In this document: piece by piece, positions 31,635 through 39,133 of the stretch
Layout of the letters: every line of letters starts with the position of its first letter
Numbering within the stretch: the stretch's first letter is position 1
Source: Parabacteroides distasonis
GTDB taxonomy: Bacteria > Bacteroidota > Bacteroidia > Bacteroidales > Tannerellaceae
Assembly (NCBI GenBank): GCA_021531775.1
Contig: JAFBIU010000010.1
Span: 41,284-105,283 of the forward strand
Length of the DNA: 64,000 bases
Direction: 5' to 3'
Translations under genes and position numbers: made by a program
Notes under the pieces: generated by a model
Databases searched by the model: none
The model's input: only the letters and a program-made list of their open reading frames with translations
Told to the model about the DNA's origin: nothing

Positions 31635-31702
31635 ATAATTGTGATAATGTAATTGTGATGGGATGTGTGTGCATAAATAATTGTGATAATGTAATTGTGA
31701 TG
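31635..31702 (+). repeat. Two identical 26-base repeats (copies A and B)
   Basis: Positions 31635-31660 and 31677-31702 carry the same 26 bases (ATAATTGTGATAATG followed by TAATTGTGATG), 42 bases apart. Further family members: 31888-31913 (direct) and 33721-33744 (inverted, one mismatch over 24). Confidence 0.9.
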
Positions 31703-31724
31703 ATCACAATAACAATTACAATTA
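31702..31724 (+). repeat. 23-base repeat, copy D (identical to 33500-33522)
   Basis: GATCACAATAACAATTAC followed by AATTA, found identically at 33500-33522 and in both places followed within a few bases by a TTTGGGG-like word. The two copies flank the DUF6266-like gene as direct repeats 1.8 kb apart. Confidence 0.85.
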
Positions 31725-31810
31725 GTTTTGGGGACTGTTCTCACAATAATAGTCGTCGTCGAGGGTTGCGAGGGGATCTTTTTCTCCCTCCAAAGTGATA
31801 GTATTATTAT

Positions 31811-31842
31811 AATATTATATATATATTTATATATATAATATT
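31811..31842. repeat. Perfect AT palindrome (15-bp arms, 2-base loop)
   Basis: AATATTATATATATA, TT, then the exact reverse complement. It would extrude easily as a cruciform and could form a very AU-rich RNA hairpin. Confidence 0.8.
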
Positions 31843-31887
31843 AATTTCTTATTCATCTTTTCTCTTTGGATGGATGCATGGGCAAAA

Positions 31888-31913
31888 CTAATTGTGATAG
31901 TGTAATTGTGATG
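31888..31913 (+). repeat. Repeat copy C
   Basis: Same family as 31635-31660 with two or three changes (AATTGTGATAGTG, then TAATTGTGATG), again followed by GGGGTGTGTG as copy A is followed by GGATGTGTGTG. Confidence 0.8.
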
Positions 31914-32245
31914 GGGTGTGTGATGAGCTAATGTGATGGAAAGTTTGATGAAGCATTGTGCGAAAACAGGCTGTATGCGAGTATAGTACGAGTACATCAT
32001 TCAGCGGCATAGGCCGGATAAGTAAGTATCACACCGCTCGTTCGGATGCTTTCTCAGCAAACTGATGACCGATCGAAGTAACCGATGGGGCCGCTACGTG
32101 TTCCTTCGCTCTGACATCGCTTTTCCTTCGCTGTTTCCTCCTCGTTTCTGCCGCCACCGAGGGGAAGCAGGGCAGCGGGAATCCGAAGGCTGCTAACGTG
32201 TGACAAATCAACGTTTATTGTATTACTTTTTAAATCTTTTGAATT

Positions 32246-33448
32246 ATGGCAATTCTGAATGGTATTCTTAAACATCTCAACGGCTCAGCCGGACAGCTTA
32301 CTTTCAAAACGGTCAACGGTCGCACCATCGTGAGTGAAAAGGTGACCACAGTTCGAAACGTCCGTAGCCCGCGCCAGTTGCGCCAGCGCACGAAATGGGG
32401 CAACCTCGTCCGGATGTATGCGGGCATCGCTCCGCTGCTCAAGTACGGCTTCGAGAAGAAGGCCCCTTCGGTGAGCGACTACAACATGTTCATGCGCGTG
32501 AACAATGCGGTTTCTCCGGTCTATCTGACCAAGACGGAGGCCGACGGTGGCGGTTGTATTGCCGCTCCTTACCAACTGACGCAGGGGTCGCTGCCCAGTA
32601 TCGTGGTGACAGGCAAAGGTGCCGCCAGCGTGACGGACATCGCCTTGGGAGACTTGCAGATCTCGGACGAAACGACCGTAGCGGAATTTTCGCAGGCCGT
32701 GGTGATCGGCAATCCGGACTTCGACTTTGGCGACCAGCTCTCCTTCTACGAGATCCGCCAGCAGGTCAATGCAGAGACGGGCATCCCCTACTGCCAGTTT
32801 CTGGCTTCGAGTGTGGTGCTCGACAAGGAGAGCCAGGTGAAGCTCTGGGACATGGCCAGCCCGATGGGTTTTGCCTCGGTCGATGGACACTTGGGCCATG
32901 CGACCGACGAGGGGGACAGTGTCTTTGCTTGGGTGCACTCGGTCAAGGAGCGAGGCAAGACGAAGGTCTCTACCCAGTTCCTGATCGACAACAACAGTCT
33001 GTTGGCCGATTACACCACAGAGGATTCATACCAGGCTGCTGCTCAGAGCTATGGAGGCTCGAACGAGGCCTTCCTGACACCAGACAACTCCCGCGTAGGA
33101 TCCGCTTCGGGTGGCGGCTCCGGTAATGGTTCTGGTGGTTCGGGCAACGATTCCGGTACTGACACGGATGGAAGCGGAAACGAGAATCCGGTCCGCTTTA
33201 CCGTAACGGCTCTTTCGGCTGACGAGAGCATGGGTACGGTCAGTGGCACGAAAACGGTCAATGCGGGTGAGAGTGTCACCTTGACAGCCTCGGCTGCCAG
33301 TGGTTATGAGTTCAGCCAGTGGAACGATGGCGATCGTTCCAATCCGCGTACGGTGGTGGCCTCTGCTGACGTGACCTATACCGCCTCCTTCGTCTCTTCC
33401 GCTTCGGGCGGTGATGGAGAGGATCCGGATGCACCTCCCTTCTCCTAA
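32246..33448 (+). CDS. DUF6266-like protein with Gly/Ser linker and InlB-type repeat domain
   Basis: 400 residues. The N-terminal part (1-290; MAILNGILKHLNGSAGQLTF, RSPRQLRQRTKWGNLVRMY) fits the Bacteroidales DUF6266 group, of unknown function. A Gly/Ser/Asp linker (about 290-313) joins it to a C-terminal domain (about 314-390; GTVSGTKTVNAGESVTLTAS, GYEFSQWNDGD) of the Listeria-Bacteroides/InlB B-repeat kind often found on surface proteins. The tail is acidic and proline-rich. No signal peptide is visible. Codon use is visibly GC-richer than the flanks. It lies alone between repeat copies and ends in a good terminator, suggesting an acquired or mobile gene. Confidence 0.65.
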   Translation: MAILNGILKHLNGSAGQLTFKTVNGRTIVSEKVTTVRNVRSPRQLRQRTKWGNLVRMYAGIAPLLKYGFEKKAPSVSDYNMFMRVNNAVSPVYLTKTEADGGGCIAAPYQLTQGSLPSIVVTGKGAASVTDIALGDLQISDETTVAEFSQAVVIGNPDFDFGDQLSFYEIRQQVNAETGIPYCQFLASSVVLDKESQVKLWDMASPMGFASVDGHLGHATDEGDSVFAWVHSVKERGKTKVSTQFLIDNNSLLADYTTEDSYQAAAQSYGGSNEAFLTPDNSRVGSASGGGSGNGSGGSGNDSGTDTDGSGNENPVRFTVTALSADESMGTVSGTKTVNAGESVTLTASAASGYEFSQWNDGDRSNPRTVVASADVTYTASFVSSASGGDGEDPDAPPFS

Positions 33449-33455
33449 ACCAAAC

Positions 33456-33487
33456 AGGCCTTCCCTTCATTGAGGGGGAGGCCTTTC
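33456..33487 (+). terminator. Intrinsic terminator of the DUF6266-like gene
   Basis: Stem AGGCCT plus CCC against GGG plus AGGCCT around an 8-base loop, followed by TTTCT, eight bases after the stop. Confidence 0.75.
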
Positions 33488-33499
33488 TCTGTTCATCAC

Positions 33500-33522
33500 G
33501 ATCACAATAACAATTACAATTA
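33500..33522 (+). repeat. 23-base repeat, copy E (identical to 31702-31724)
   Basis: Direct repeat downstream of the DUF6266-like gene; see the 31702 copy. Confidence 0.85.
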
Positions 33523-33536
33523 TTTGGGGGCATAGC

Positions 33537-33568
33537 TTTGGATGTTTCGGGCTGAATCTTTACATTTG
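33537..33568 (+). promoter_or_regulatory. Promoter-like pair TTTG-N20-TACATTTG
   Basis: Plus strand: TTTG at 33537-33540 and TACATTTG at 33561-33568, 20 bases apart. It would transcribe the short frame at 33609 and the palindrome at 33651, reading toward the convergent 33773 gene. Confidence 0.55.
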
Positions 33569-33608
33569 CTGGCAAATTCATTGTTTAATCCAAACTATCA
33601 ACTATGCT

Positions 33609-33746
33609 ATGGCAGCAAATCAATCAAAACCGGTCTATCGTCCGAACGGCAAAGGGTACTCAGATTGTGAGTACCCTTATCAAATGAATCAGATTACGTA
33701 TCACCACCCCATGCCGCACCCATCACAATTACAATATCACAATTGA
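33609..33746 (+). CDS. Possible 45-residue small protein (uncertain)
   Basis: ATG frame of 45 codons, about 40 bases after a good promoter match. The product starts MAANQSKPVYRPNGKGYS and is polar, His/Gln/Pro-rich. The 29-base palindrome lies inside the frame and encodes KGYSDCEYP; the last repeat copy provides the stop. It may be a fortuitous frame over non-coding repeats. Confidence 0.25.
   Translation: MAANQSKPVYRPNGKGYSDCEYPYQMNQITYHHPMPHPSQLQYHN
33651..33679. repeat. 29-base palindrome, copy 1
   Basis: AAAGGGTACTCA, 5 bases, TGAGTACCCTTA. One arm base differs from the other three copies (42460, 57801, 60370). No T-run follows here, so it is the copy least like a terminator. Confidence 0.85.
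33721..33744 (-). repeat. Inverted copy of the 31635 repeat (copy F)
   Basis: The reverse complement matches copy A at 23 of 24 positions. With copy A it forms terminal inverted repeats around a 2.1-kb segment holding the DUF6266-like gene. Confidence 0.8.
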
Positions 33747-33772
33747 TTGGGAGGATATATTCAGTGTGGAAG

Positions 33773-34429
33773 TTACCGCACAAAATGGGATTTCTGCCAA
33801 GTCAGGACGACAGGGTCCGCTTGTACGAACGGAGCCACCCGCTGCTGATCCGCTTCATTCAGATAACGAGGAGTCGTGTAGGTAGCAGAGATCGTCAGCT
33901 GGTCGGGACTGAGCGTATAATGAATTAGTTCCATGTCCAAAAGGGCCAAAGCATCCAGATAAGCCACATCGGTCGTATCGGCCGGAACCTTCTGAAAATC
34001 TGAAGCTGATAGTTCTGGCATCAGTTCATCCGCTGGCAGGGGTTCCCAATCGGGCGAGAAAAAATCCACACGACTATCAGGCACCGGACCGAAGACCGTC
34101 GTCACCACACAAACCACCTTGGTGTTGTTCACCAAGGGCAACAGTTTCATTTCTACGGTACTACGCTCTGTCACCTGCAACAGCAGGTAATCCGCTGTCA
34201 ATTGTTTCAAAGAGGAAAAGCCATTCATCGTATTCTGGACCCGCGCCTCCTTACCCTGTTGGAACAGATCGACCAGGTCTTTCCGCCAAGCATCTTCCAA
34301 CTGGGGGATCTGCTGGTCGGGCATAGCAACAAACAACGTGGCCATCTCTTGCGCCTGACTTCCCCACGAAGCCATGCAGAGGGCCATCGCCATCATCCAT
34401 CGTTTCATATTCATCATTATTCCATTCAT
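33773..34429 (-). CDS. DUF3256 family secreted protein
   Basis: Up to 218 residues. The N-terminus has several possible ATGs (34429, 34414, 34408); the signal peptide MKRWMMAMALCMASWGSQA-Q favours 34408, while the ATGA overlap with the transporter stop favours 34429. The body (MATLFVAMPDQQIPQLED, ADYLLLQVTERSTVEMKLLP) matches DUF3256, a Bacteroidales periplasmic family with no known function. Last gene of a five-gene minus-strand run. Confidence 0.75.
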   Translation of the reverse strand: MNGIMMNMKRWMMAMALCMASWGSQAQEMATLFVAMPDQQIPQLEDAWRKDLVDLFQQGKEARVQNTMNGFSSLKQLTADYLLLQVTERSTVEMKLLPLVNNTKVVCVVTTVFGPVPDSRVDFFSPDWEPLPADELMPELSASDFQKVPADTTDVAYLDALALLDMELIHYTLSPDQLTISATYTTPRYLNEADQQRVAPFVQADPVVLTWQKSHFVR

Positions 34430-35322
34430 TTTGAACCCAAATATAAGAAGATCATTCCTAAAAACACCAAAAAGAGGTCGATAGCCTTGCTCTTTAAGTT
34501 TTTTTCATGGAAGAAGAGTGCTCCAGCCGTAAAGGTCACCAATACATTGCTGCGACGGACCATCGAGACAATAGAGATCATCGAATCAGGATCGCTCAAG
34601 GCATAGAAATAGACCCAATCGGCCACAGAGAGGAAGAGCGAGATGAGCAGAATGTTCCAACGCCAGACAAAAGGTGTGCTCTTCTTTCGGCGTGGATACC
34701 AGAGGAAGAGCAGGATGGGCAACATCATCAGGCATTGATAGACATTGAACCAAACCTGTACAGTCATGACATCCAAGCTGCGCATCAGATGCTTGTCATA
34801 CAGACCGCTCATCGCACCGGTCAGGATGGAGAGCAATGTCAGATAGATCCACTTGTTATGGCTGAAGACGATCCCCTCTTTCTTCCCCGACGAGGAGAGC
34901 AGATAGAAGGAGGCAATAGCCAACACCACACCGACCCATTGGTAAAAATTGAGTCTTTCGCCAAACAACAACATGGCACCCAACAAGGTCAAGATGGGCT
35001 GTGTGGCCTTGATAGGTCCCGTAATGGTCAAGGGAAGATGTTTCAAGGCAAAATAGCCCGACATCCAGGAGGAGAGCACGATTACGGCCTTGAGGAAGAC
35101 GCGCAGGTGGGTCTCCGGATCGACCTGCGGCACATAGAGCATCGTGCCATCCAAACAATGCGTACCCCACGACAAGAAGACGAAGGGCAAGAATATCAGA
35201 CTGCTCACCAACGTATTGATGAACAATACCGGAATAACGGCATTCCCATTCAACGAGAGTTTCTTGTTGACATCATAACAGCCTAACAGGAAGGCCGACA
35301 AAAAAGCGTATGCTAACCACAT
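34426..35322 (-). CDS. DMT/EamA family transporter
   Basis: 298 residues, about ten hydrophobic helices in two five-helix halves, short loops with charged ends. Typical of the drug/metabolite transporter superfamily; the substrate cannot be told. Overlaps the DUF3256 gene by four bases and follows truA by nine. Confidence 0.85.
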   Translation of the reverse strand: MWLAYAFLSAFLLGCYDVNKKLSLNGNAVIPVLFINTLVSSLIFLPFVFLSWGTHCLDGTMLYVPQVDPETHLRVFLKAVIVLSSWMSGYFALKHLPLTITGPIKATQPILTLLGAMLLFGERLNFYQWVGVVLAIASFYLLSSSGKKEGIVFSHNKWIYLTLLSILTGAMSGLYDKHLMRSLDVMTVQVWFNVYQCLMMLPILLFLWYPRRKKSTPFVWRWNILLISLFLSVADWVYFYALSDPDSMISIVSMVRRSNVLVTFTAGALFFHEKNLKSKAIDLFLVFLGMIFLYLGSK

Positions 35323-35331
35323 ATCTTTATG

Positions 35332-36078
35332 TTATAAAAACAGTTCAGGAGGATATTGCACATCACATAGAAACAGGGCTTGCCCCGGCACGGATGTCCC
35401 GGCACTGCAACGGTTTTTAGCCTCAATGACACGACGGAATCCCTCCAGTGTCATCTTCCCTCGTCCCACTTCCAACAATGTACCCACAATCGATCGGACC
35501 ATGTTGCGCAAAAAACGGTCGGCACGGATCGTAAAGACCCATACATCTCCCTCCTGCTGCCAACCAGCCTCATAGATACGACAGTTATTGGTCTTCACAT
35601 CGGTATGCAGTTTGCTAAAGCTGGTGAAATCGATGTAGTCGAACAGGATCCGACAAGCCTCATTCATCCGATCGTAATCCAAAGGCATCTGTACCCGATA
35701 GACCAATTCCCGATTGAAAGGATCTTTCCGATTGGTCACATAATATTTATAGGTACGCGCACAGGCATCAAAACGCGCATGAGCATCGGGCTTGACCGGG
35801 CGAATCTCATAAATGGCGATGTCAGGCGGTAACACACGGTTGAGCTTGTGCGTCCAAAAGGCCAAATCATTCAAAGGTTCCCTCCAATCGAAATGGGCTA
35901 CCATGAGCCGTGCATGAACACCTGCATCGGTCCGGCCAGCACCAGTTACCGACACCGGCTCGCGCAGCAACAGAGACAAGGCCTCTTCCAAACGTTGCTG
36001 CACGGTAATGCCATTGGGCTGTACTTGCCACCCGTTGTAGTTTTTCCCGTTATAACCTAAATAGAGAAAATAACGCAT
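35332..36078 (-). CDS. truA: tRNA pseudouridine(38-40) synthase
   Basis: Makes pseudouridine at positions 38-40 of the anticodon arm. The ATG at 36078 gives 248 residues, the normal length; a 47-residue upstream extension would overlap ilvA coding sequence and is unlike TruA. Motifs: [15 protein letters not shown], catalytic-Asp motif [11 protein letters not shown], and [21 protein letters not shown]. Thirteen bases after ilvA. Confidence 0.95.
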   Translation of the reverse strand: MRYFLYLGYNGKNYNGWQVQPNGITVQQRLEEALSLLLREPVSVTGAGRTDAGVHARLMVAHFDWREPLNDLAFWTHKLNRVLPPDIAIYEIRPVKPDAHARFDACARTYKYYVTNRKDPFNRELVYRVQMPLDYDRMNEACRILFDYIDFTSFSKLHTDVKTNNCRIYEAGWQQEGDVWVFTIRADRFLRNMVRSIVGTLLEVGRGKMTLEGFRRVIEAKNRCSAGTSVPGQALFLCDVQYPPELFL

Positions 36079-36091
36079 CGGCTCGAACTGT

Positions 36092-37285
36092 TTAATGGAT
36101 TTTGTAACCAGCCACCGCCAAGGCTTGACGAATCTCGTTGATCTGACGCTGGTCGCGGGTTTCCATCTCAATGTGCAGGTAACAGCCATTGATATCAGCC
36201 GTGTGAGAAACGCGTTCATGATAAACCGACACCACGTTGGCTCCCAAACCGGCGATGATCTTGGAGACTTGCAACAACTGTCCCGGCTTATCGACCAACT
36301 CGATCTTCAGACTGCATGAACGACCCGAAGTCTGCAAACCACGACCAATCACGCGGGAAAGAATCGTCACATCAATGTTTCCACCCGAAACCAGACAAAC
36401 CACCTTCTTGCCCTTGACCGGCACCTTGTTGAACATGGCGGCAGCCACCGACACGGCTCCAGCTCCCTCAGCGATCAACTTGTGTTGTTCGATCAGTGTC
36501 AAGATGGCCGTCGAAATCTCATCGTCAGTCACAGATACAATCTCATCCACATATTTCTGACACAAATCGAACGTGTGCAATCCCGGCTCTTTCACCGCAA
36601 TACCATCGGCAATCGTCCTTACGGAAGGCAATCGCTCAATCTTGCCATGGCTGATGGAATCCAACATACTGGGAGCTCCATTTGCTTGTACGCCATACAC
36701 TTTGATATGTGGAGCCAAATGCTTGATCGCGTAGGCCACACCCGAGATAAGGCCTCCTCCGCCCACCGGAACAATCACGGCATCCATATCGGGCAACTGG
36801 TCCAGAATCTCCAGGCCAATGGTTCCCTGACCGGCAATCACATCTTCGTCATCAAAAGGATGGATGAAAGTGTAACCTTTTTCATCGCGCAACTCCAACG
36901 CACGACGGTAGGCATCGTCATAAACACCTTCGACCAAGCAAACGTCAGCACCATAGCGTTTGGTAGCTTCTATCTTGGAGATAGGCGCATTGTCCGGCAG
37001 ACAGATCAACGATGAGATTCCATGCGAAGTGGCAGCCAAGGCAACTCCCTGGGCATGATTACCAGCCGAACAGGCCACCACGCCACGTTGACGCTCCTCC
37101 TCAGTCAATTGCGCAATCTTGAAGCAGGCACCTCTTACTTTGAACGAACCGGTCACCTGCAGATTCTCCGGTTTCAAAAAGATACTACATGTTTTGTTGA
37201 TGTTCGGAGCCGGAATCAAGTCCGTACGCCGGATCACCGTCTTCAAGGCATAGGATGCCTGATAGATTTTGTCGAGTGTAAGCAT
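36092..37285 (-). CDS. ilvA: Threonine ammonia-lyase
   Basis: PLP enzyme converting threonine to 2-oxobutyrate and ammonia, the first step to isoleucine. 397 residues: PLP lysine in [11 protein letters not shown] (about 49), [10 protein letters not shown], phosphate-binding [11 protein letters not shown], and a C-terminal ACT domain (about 325-397). One ACT domain and this length fit the shorter (TdcB-like plus ACT) group rather than the 514-residue E. coli IlvA with two, so catabolic or biosynthetic use is open. Confidence 0.9.
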   Translation of the reverse strand: MLTLDKIYQASYALKTVIRRTDLIPAPNINKTCSIFLKPENLQVTGSFKVRGACFKIAQLTEEERQRGVVACSAGNHAQGVALAATSHGISSLICLPDNAPISKIEATKRYGADVCLVEGVYDDAYRRALELRDEKGYTFIHPFDDEDVIAGQGTIGLEILDQLPDMDAVIVPVGGGGLISGVAYAIKHLAPHIKVYGVQANGAPSMLDSISHGKIERLPSVRTIADGIAVKEPGLHTFDLCQKYVDEIVSVTDDEISTAILTLIEQHKLIAEGAGAVSVAAAMFNKVPVKGKKVVCLVSGGNIDVTILSRVIGRGLQTSGRSCSLKIELVDKPGQLLQVSKIIAGLGANVVSVYHERVSHTADINGCYLHIEMETRDQRQINEIRQALAVAGYKIH

Positions 37286-37306
37286 TCCTTATGATTTTTC
37301 TTTTTG

Positions 37307-37960
37307 TTAGTTACGTACAGTGATGTGAAAACAACCCTGTTTGCGTTCATGCTTGACGTAGCAACGATCCGCTTTCTTCAAGTCACGCAGCACCATCGCC
37401 AAGACCATCTTCAGTTGTTCCTTATCGATATTCAACGTATCCTCCTCATCCACTTTGGTATAACGTGCCCACGAGACATCGAACGTGGTACCATACTGAT
37501 GGGCCGAATTGACGGACGAGTTACGGTTGCGCTTCTTTAATTTCTGGACATCATCGACAGTACGTGTCACGCTGGTCACCTTAATCTTGTAGAGGGAAGC
37601 ATTCAGGTTACGGAGAGAATCCTGGAAATTCCGACCTATATCTTCCAACAGTTCGGCCGCTTCGGGAATCAAGAAGGGAATGGAGTGGGTCAGTTCTTCG
37701 ACCTCATAATACTTGTTGCTTTCAATCTCCTCCAACTTACGCGAAGCCTTGGATGCAGCTTCCCGCGAAGAGACGGGTTCGATTCCGATCTCTTGAGCTA
37801 TCGCCAGATGCACATCATTCAGATCATTAAAATCCCGATTATAGCTTCCATCATACCAAATGCGTTTCAACTCGCCTCGTTCCTCCTTACAGGCTGGCAG
37901 TAATGCCGTTACCAACCCACAGCAGGCCAACGAAATCATCATGACACGTGCTTGTTTCAT
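37307..37960 (-). CDS. DUF5715-like lipoprotein with M15 peptidase-type motif
   Basis: 217 residues with lipobox LLPACKEE (Cys about 24). The C-terminal half contains SAHQYGTTFDVSW and a late FHITV, spaced like the zinc ligands (SxHxxGxxxD ... H) of M15 D-Ala-D-Ala carboxypeptidases. It may therefore be a peptidoglycan carboxypeptidase-like enzyme. First gene of the run with ilvA, truA, the transporter and DUF3256. Confidence 0.65.
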   Translation of the reverse strand: MKQARVMMISLACCGLVTALLPACKEERGELKRIWYDGSYNRDFNDLNDVHLAIAQEIGIEPVSSREAASKASRKLEEIESNKYYEVEELTHSIPFLIPEAAELLEDIGRNFQDSLRNLNASLYKIKVTSVTRTVDDVQKLKKRNRNSSVNSAHQYGTTFDVSWARYTKVDEEDTLNIDKEQLKMVLAMVLRDLKKADRCYVKHERKQGCFHITVRN

Positions 37961-38007
37961 CTTATCGTTTTTCTTTTATTTTTTATTGTACCGAATCAGG
38001 ACAGAAT

Positions 38008-38448
38008 TCAATCTACAGCCCAATCCTTCATTTCATACATATCTTGATACTCTTCCCAATCAGGATCCCATTCGGTGTAGATCGAGATCGGAAAAGGTTC
38101 GAATTCGGCCAATGCCTCGTTGAGACGTTCACCGAATACACGAGTGGTACGGGTATAAAACACCCAAACCTTTTCGCCATTACCGGTATAGATACCCGTC
38201 AGAATGGCCAATTTATCCTTTTTCTCCATCGCCTGTTGCAAAGCGGTCTGCATCGTCTCCATCCGCTCTGCCTCTGCATCAGAAGGCATTCCTTGTGCAT
38301 CTCCCTCGTAGGGCCAGGTGATTTCGACCCGCTCCTTCAGCTTGCCGCATTGGAGGAATTCCGTCAGTTCGTCTCGTCCATTCACAAAAATCAGTTTCCC
38401 GTCATCCGTGGAAGAGAGAGCTGTAAACCACTCATTGCTTAGTTTCAT
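38008..38448 (-). CDS. DUF695 domain protein
   Basis: 146 residues, soluble and acidic, no signal peptide. The pattern RVEITWPYEG...MPSDAEAERME...VWVFYTRTT is that of DUF695, whose role is unknown. Separate transcript likely: 46 bases before the next gene, and a terminator for the SPOR gene lies upstream. Confidence 0.75.
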   Translation of the reverse strand: MKLSNEWFTALSSTDDGKLIFVNGRDELTEFLQCGKLKERVEITWPYEGDAQGMPSDAEAERMETMQTALQQAMEKKDKLAILTGIYTGNGEKVWVFYTRTTRVFGERLNEALAEFEPFPISIYTEWDPDWEEYQDMYEMKDWAVD

Positions 38449-38469
38449 ATCCTATATAATAAATAAGAA

Positions 38470-38519
38470 GAATCTCATCCGACCGATTCAACACGCGAGA
38501 ATGCGGAGGAATGAGATTC
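38470..38519 (-). terminator. Intrinsic terminator of the SPOR lipoprotein gene
   Basis: Minus strand: GAATCTCATTCC and GGATGAGATTC arms (11 bp with one bulge), a long loop, then TTCTTATTT. Confidence 0.7.
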
Positions 38520-38550
38520 CCTGTTTTATTTGATGCAACGTTGCATTCAA

Positions 38551-39042
38551 TTAATAGGCCTTCTCCAACAACCAGGCATCTGAGAAATTGGGTGCGTACT
38601 TAGCCTTGATGGCATCACGGCTGTCTGCAGCATCTGCTTTGTTGTCAAAGCTGGCTACGATCACACGCAACATACCCTGTTCATTCTCTCCCAGAACGGC
38701 ATTGTAGCCATCGTTCTGCATACGTTCTTTCAATGCATAGGCGTTGGTACGATTCTTGAAACTGCCGACAACGACACTATAACGTTTCAGACGGCTGGCA
38801 TCTTCTCCCGATGCAACATTGATACGCTCAGAACGAGTAGCGGCATTTGAATAGCGAGGCTTAGATACGGGTGCCGGTTCTTCGGCCACTTCAACCTCTT
38901 CTACGACCTCTTCCACAGGAGCTGTTGTCTCCTTCTCCTTTGCCTGTTCATAAGCAGCTTTGTATGCACTTTGTTTAGGCTTGCAAGACCCGAGCGACAG
39001 TGCGATGCATGCTGCGGCTCCTAATAACCAAATTTTGTTCAT
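38551..39042 (-). CDS. SPOR-domain lipoprotein
   Basis: 163 residues from the ATG at 39042 (MNKIWLLGAAACIALSLGSC, lipobox Cys 20). A Glu/Val/Pro-rich spacer (about 32-60) leads to a C-terminal SPOR domain (about 85-160; YSVVVGSFKNRTNAYALKE). SPOR domains bind peptidoglycan stripped of stem peptides at division sites. A -7-like TATCTTTG (39082-39089) lies upstream. A longer start at 39084 would spoil the signal peptide. Confidence 0.85.
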   Translation of the reverse strand: MNKIWLLGAAACIALSLGSCKPKQSAYKAAYEQAKEKETTAPVEEVVEEVEVAEEPAPVSKPRYSNAATRSERINVASGEDASRLKRYSVVVGSFKNRTNAYALKERMQNDGYNAVLGENEQGMLRVIVASFDNKADAADSRDAIKAKYAPNFSDAWLLEKAY

Positions 39043-39133
39043 ATTTATTGTAGCTAAATGATTGTTCTCTCTTAATGCGTGCAAAGATAAGAATTAAATT
39101 AGTACTTTCGCACGCAGAACAATATATTCTTAC

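Larger units (their letters stand above)
31568..32245. other. 678-base intergenic region rich in short repeats
   Basis: No convincing gene. It holds a -7-like TATCTTTG for the glucosaminidase gene (minus, 31623-31630), three near-identical copies of an AATTGTGATAATGTAATTGTGATG repeat family, an inverted relative, a 32-base AT palindrome (31811-31842), and a GC-richer tail (32000-32200) with the word TTCCTTCGCT repeated at about 32101 and 32122. The short frames in it have no coding character. Confidence 0.6.

Noticed and set aside
32029..32275. Minus-strand short frames upstream of the DUF6266-like gene
   Set aside because: They overlap the gene's start and have no protein character.
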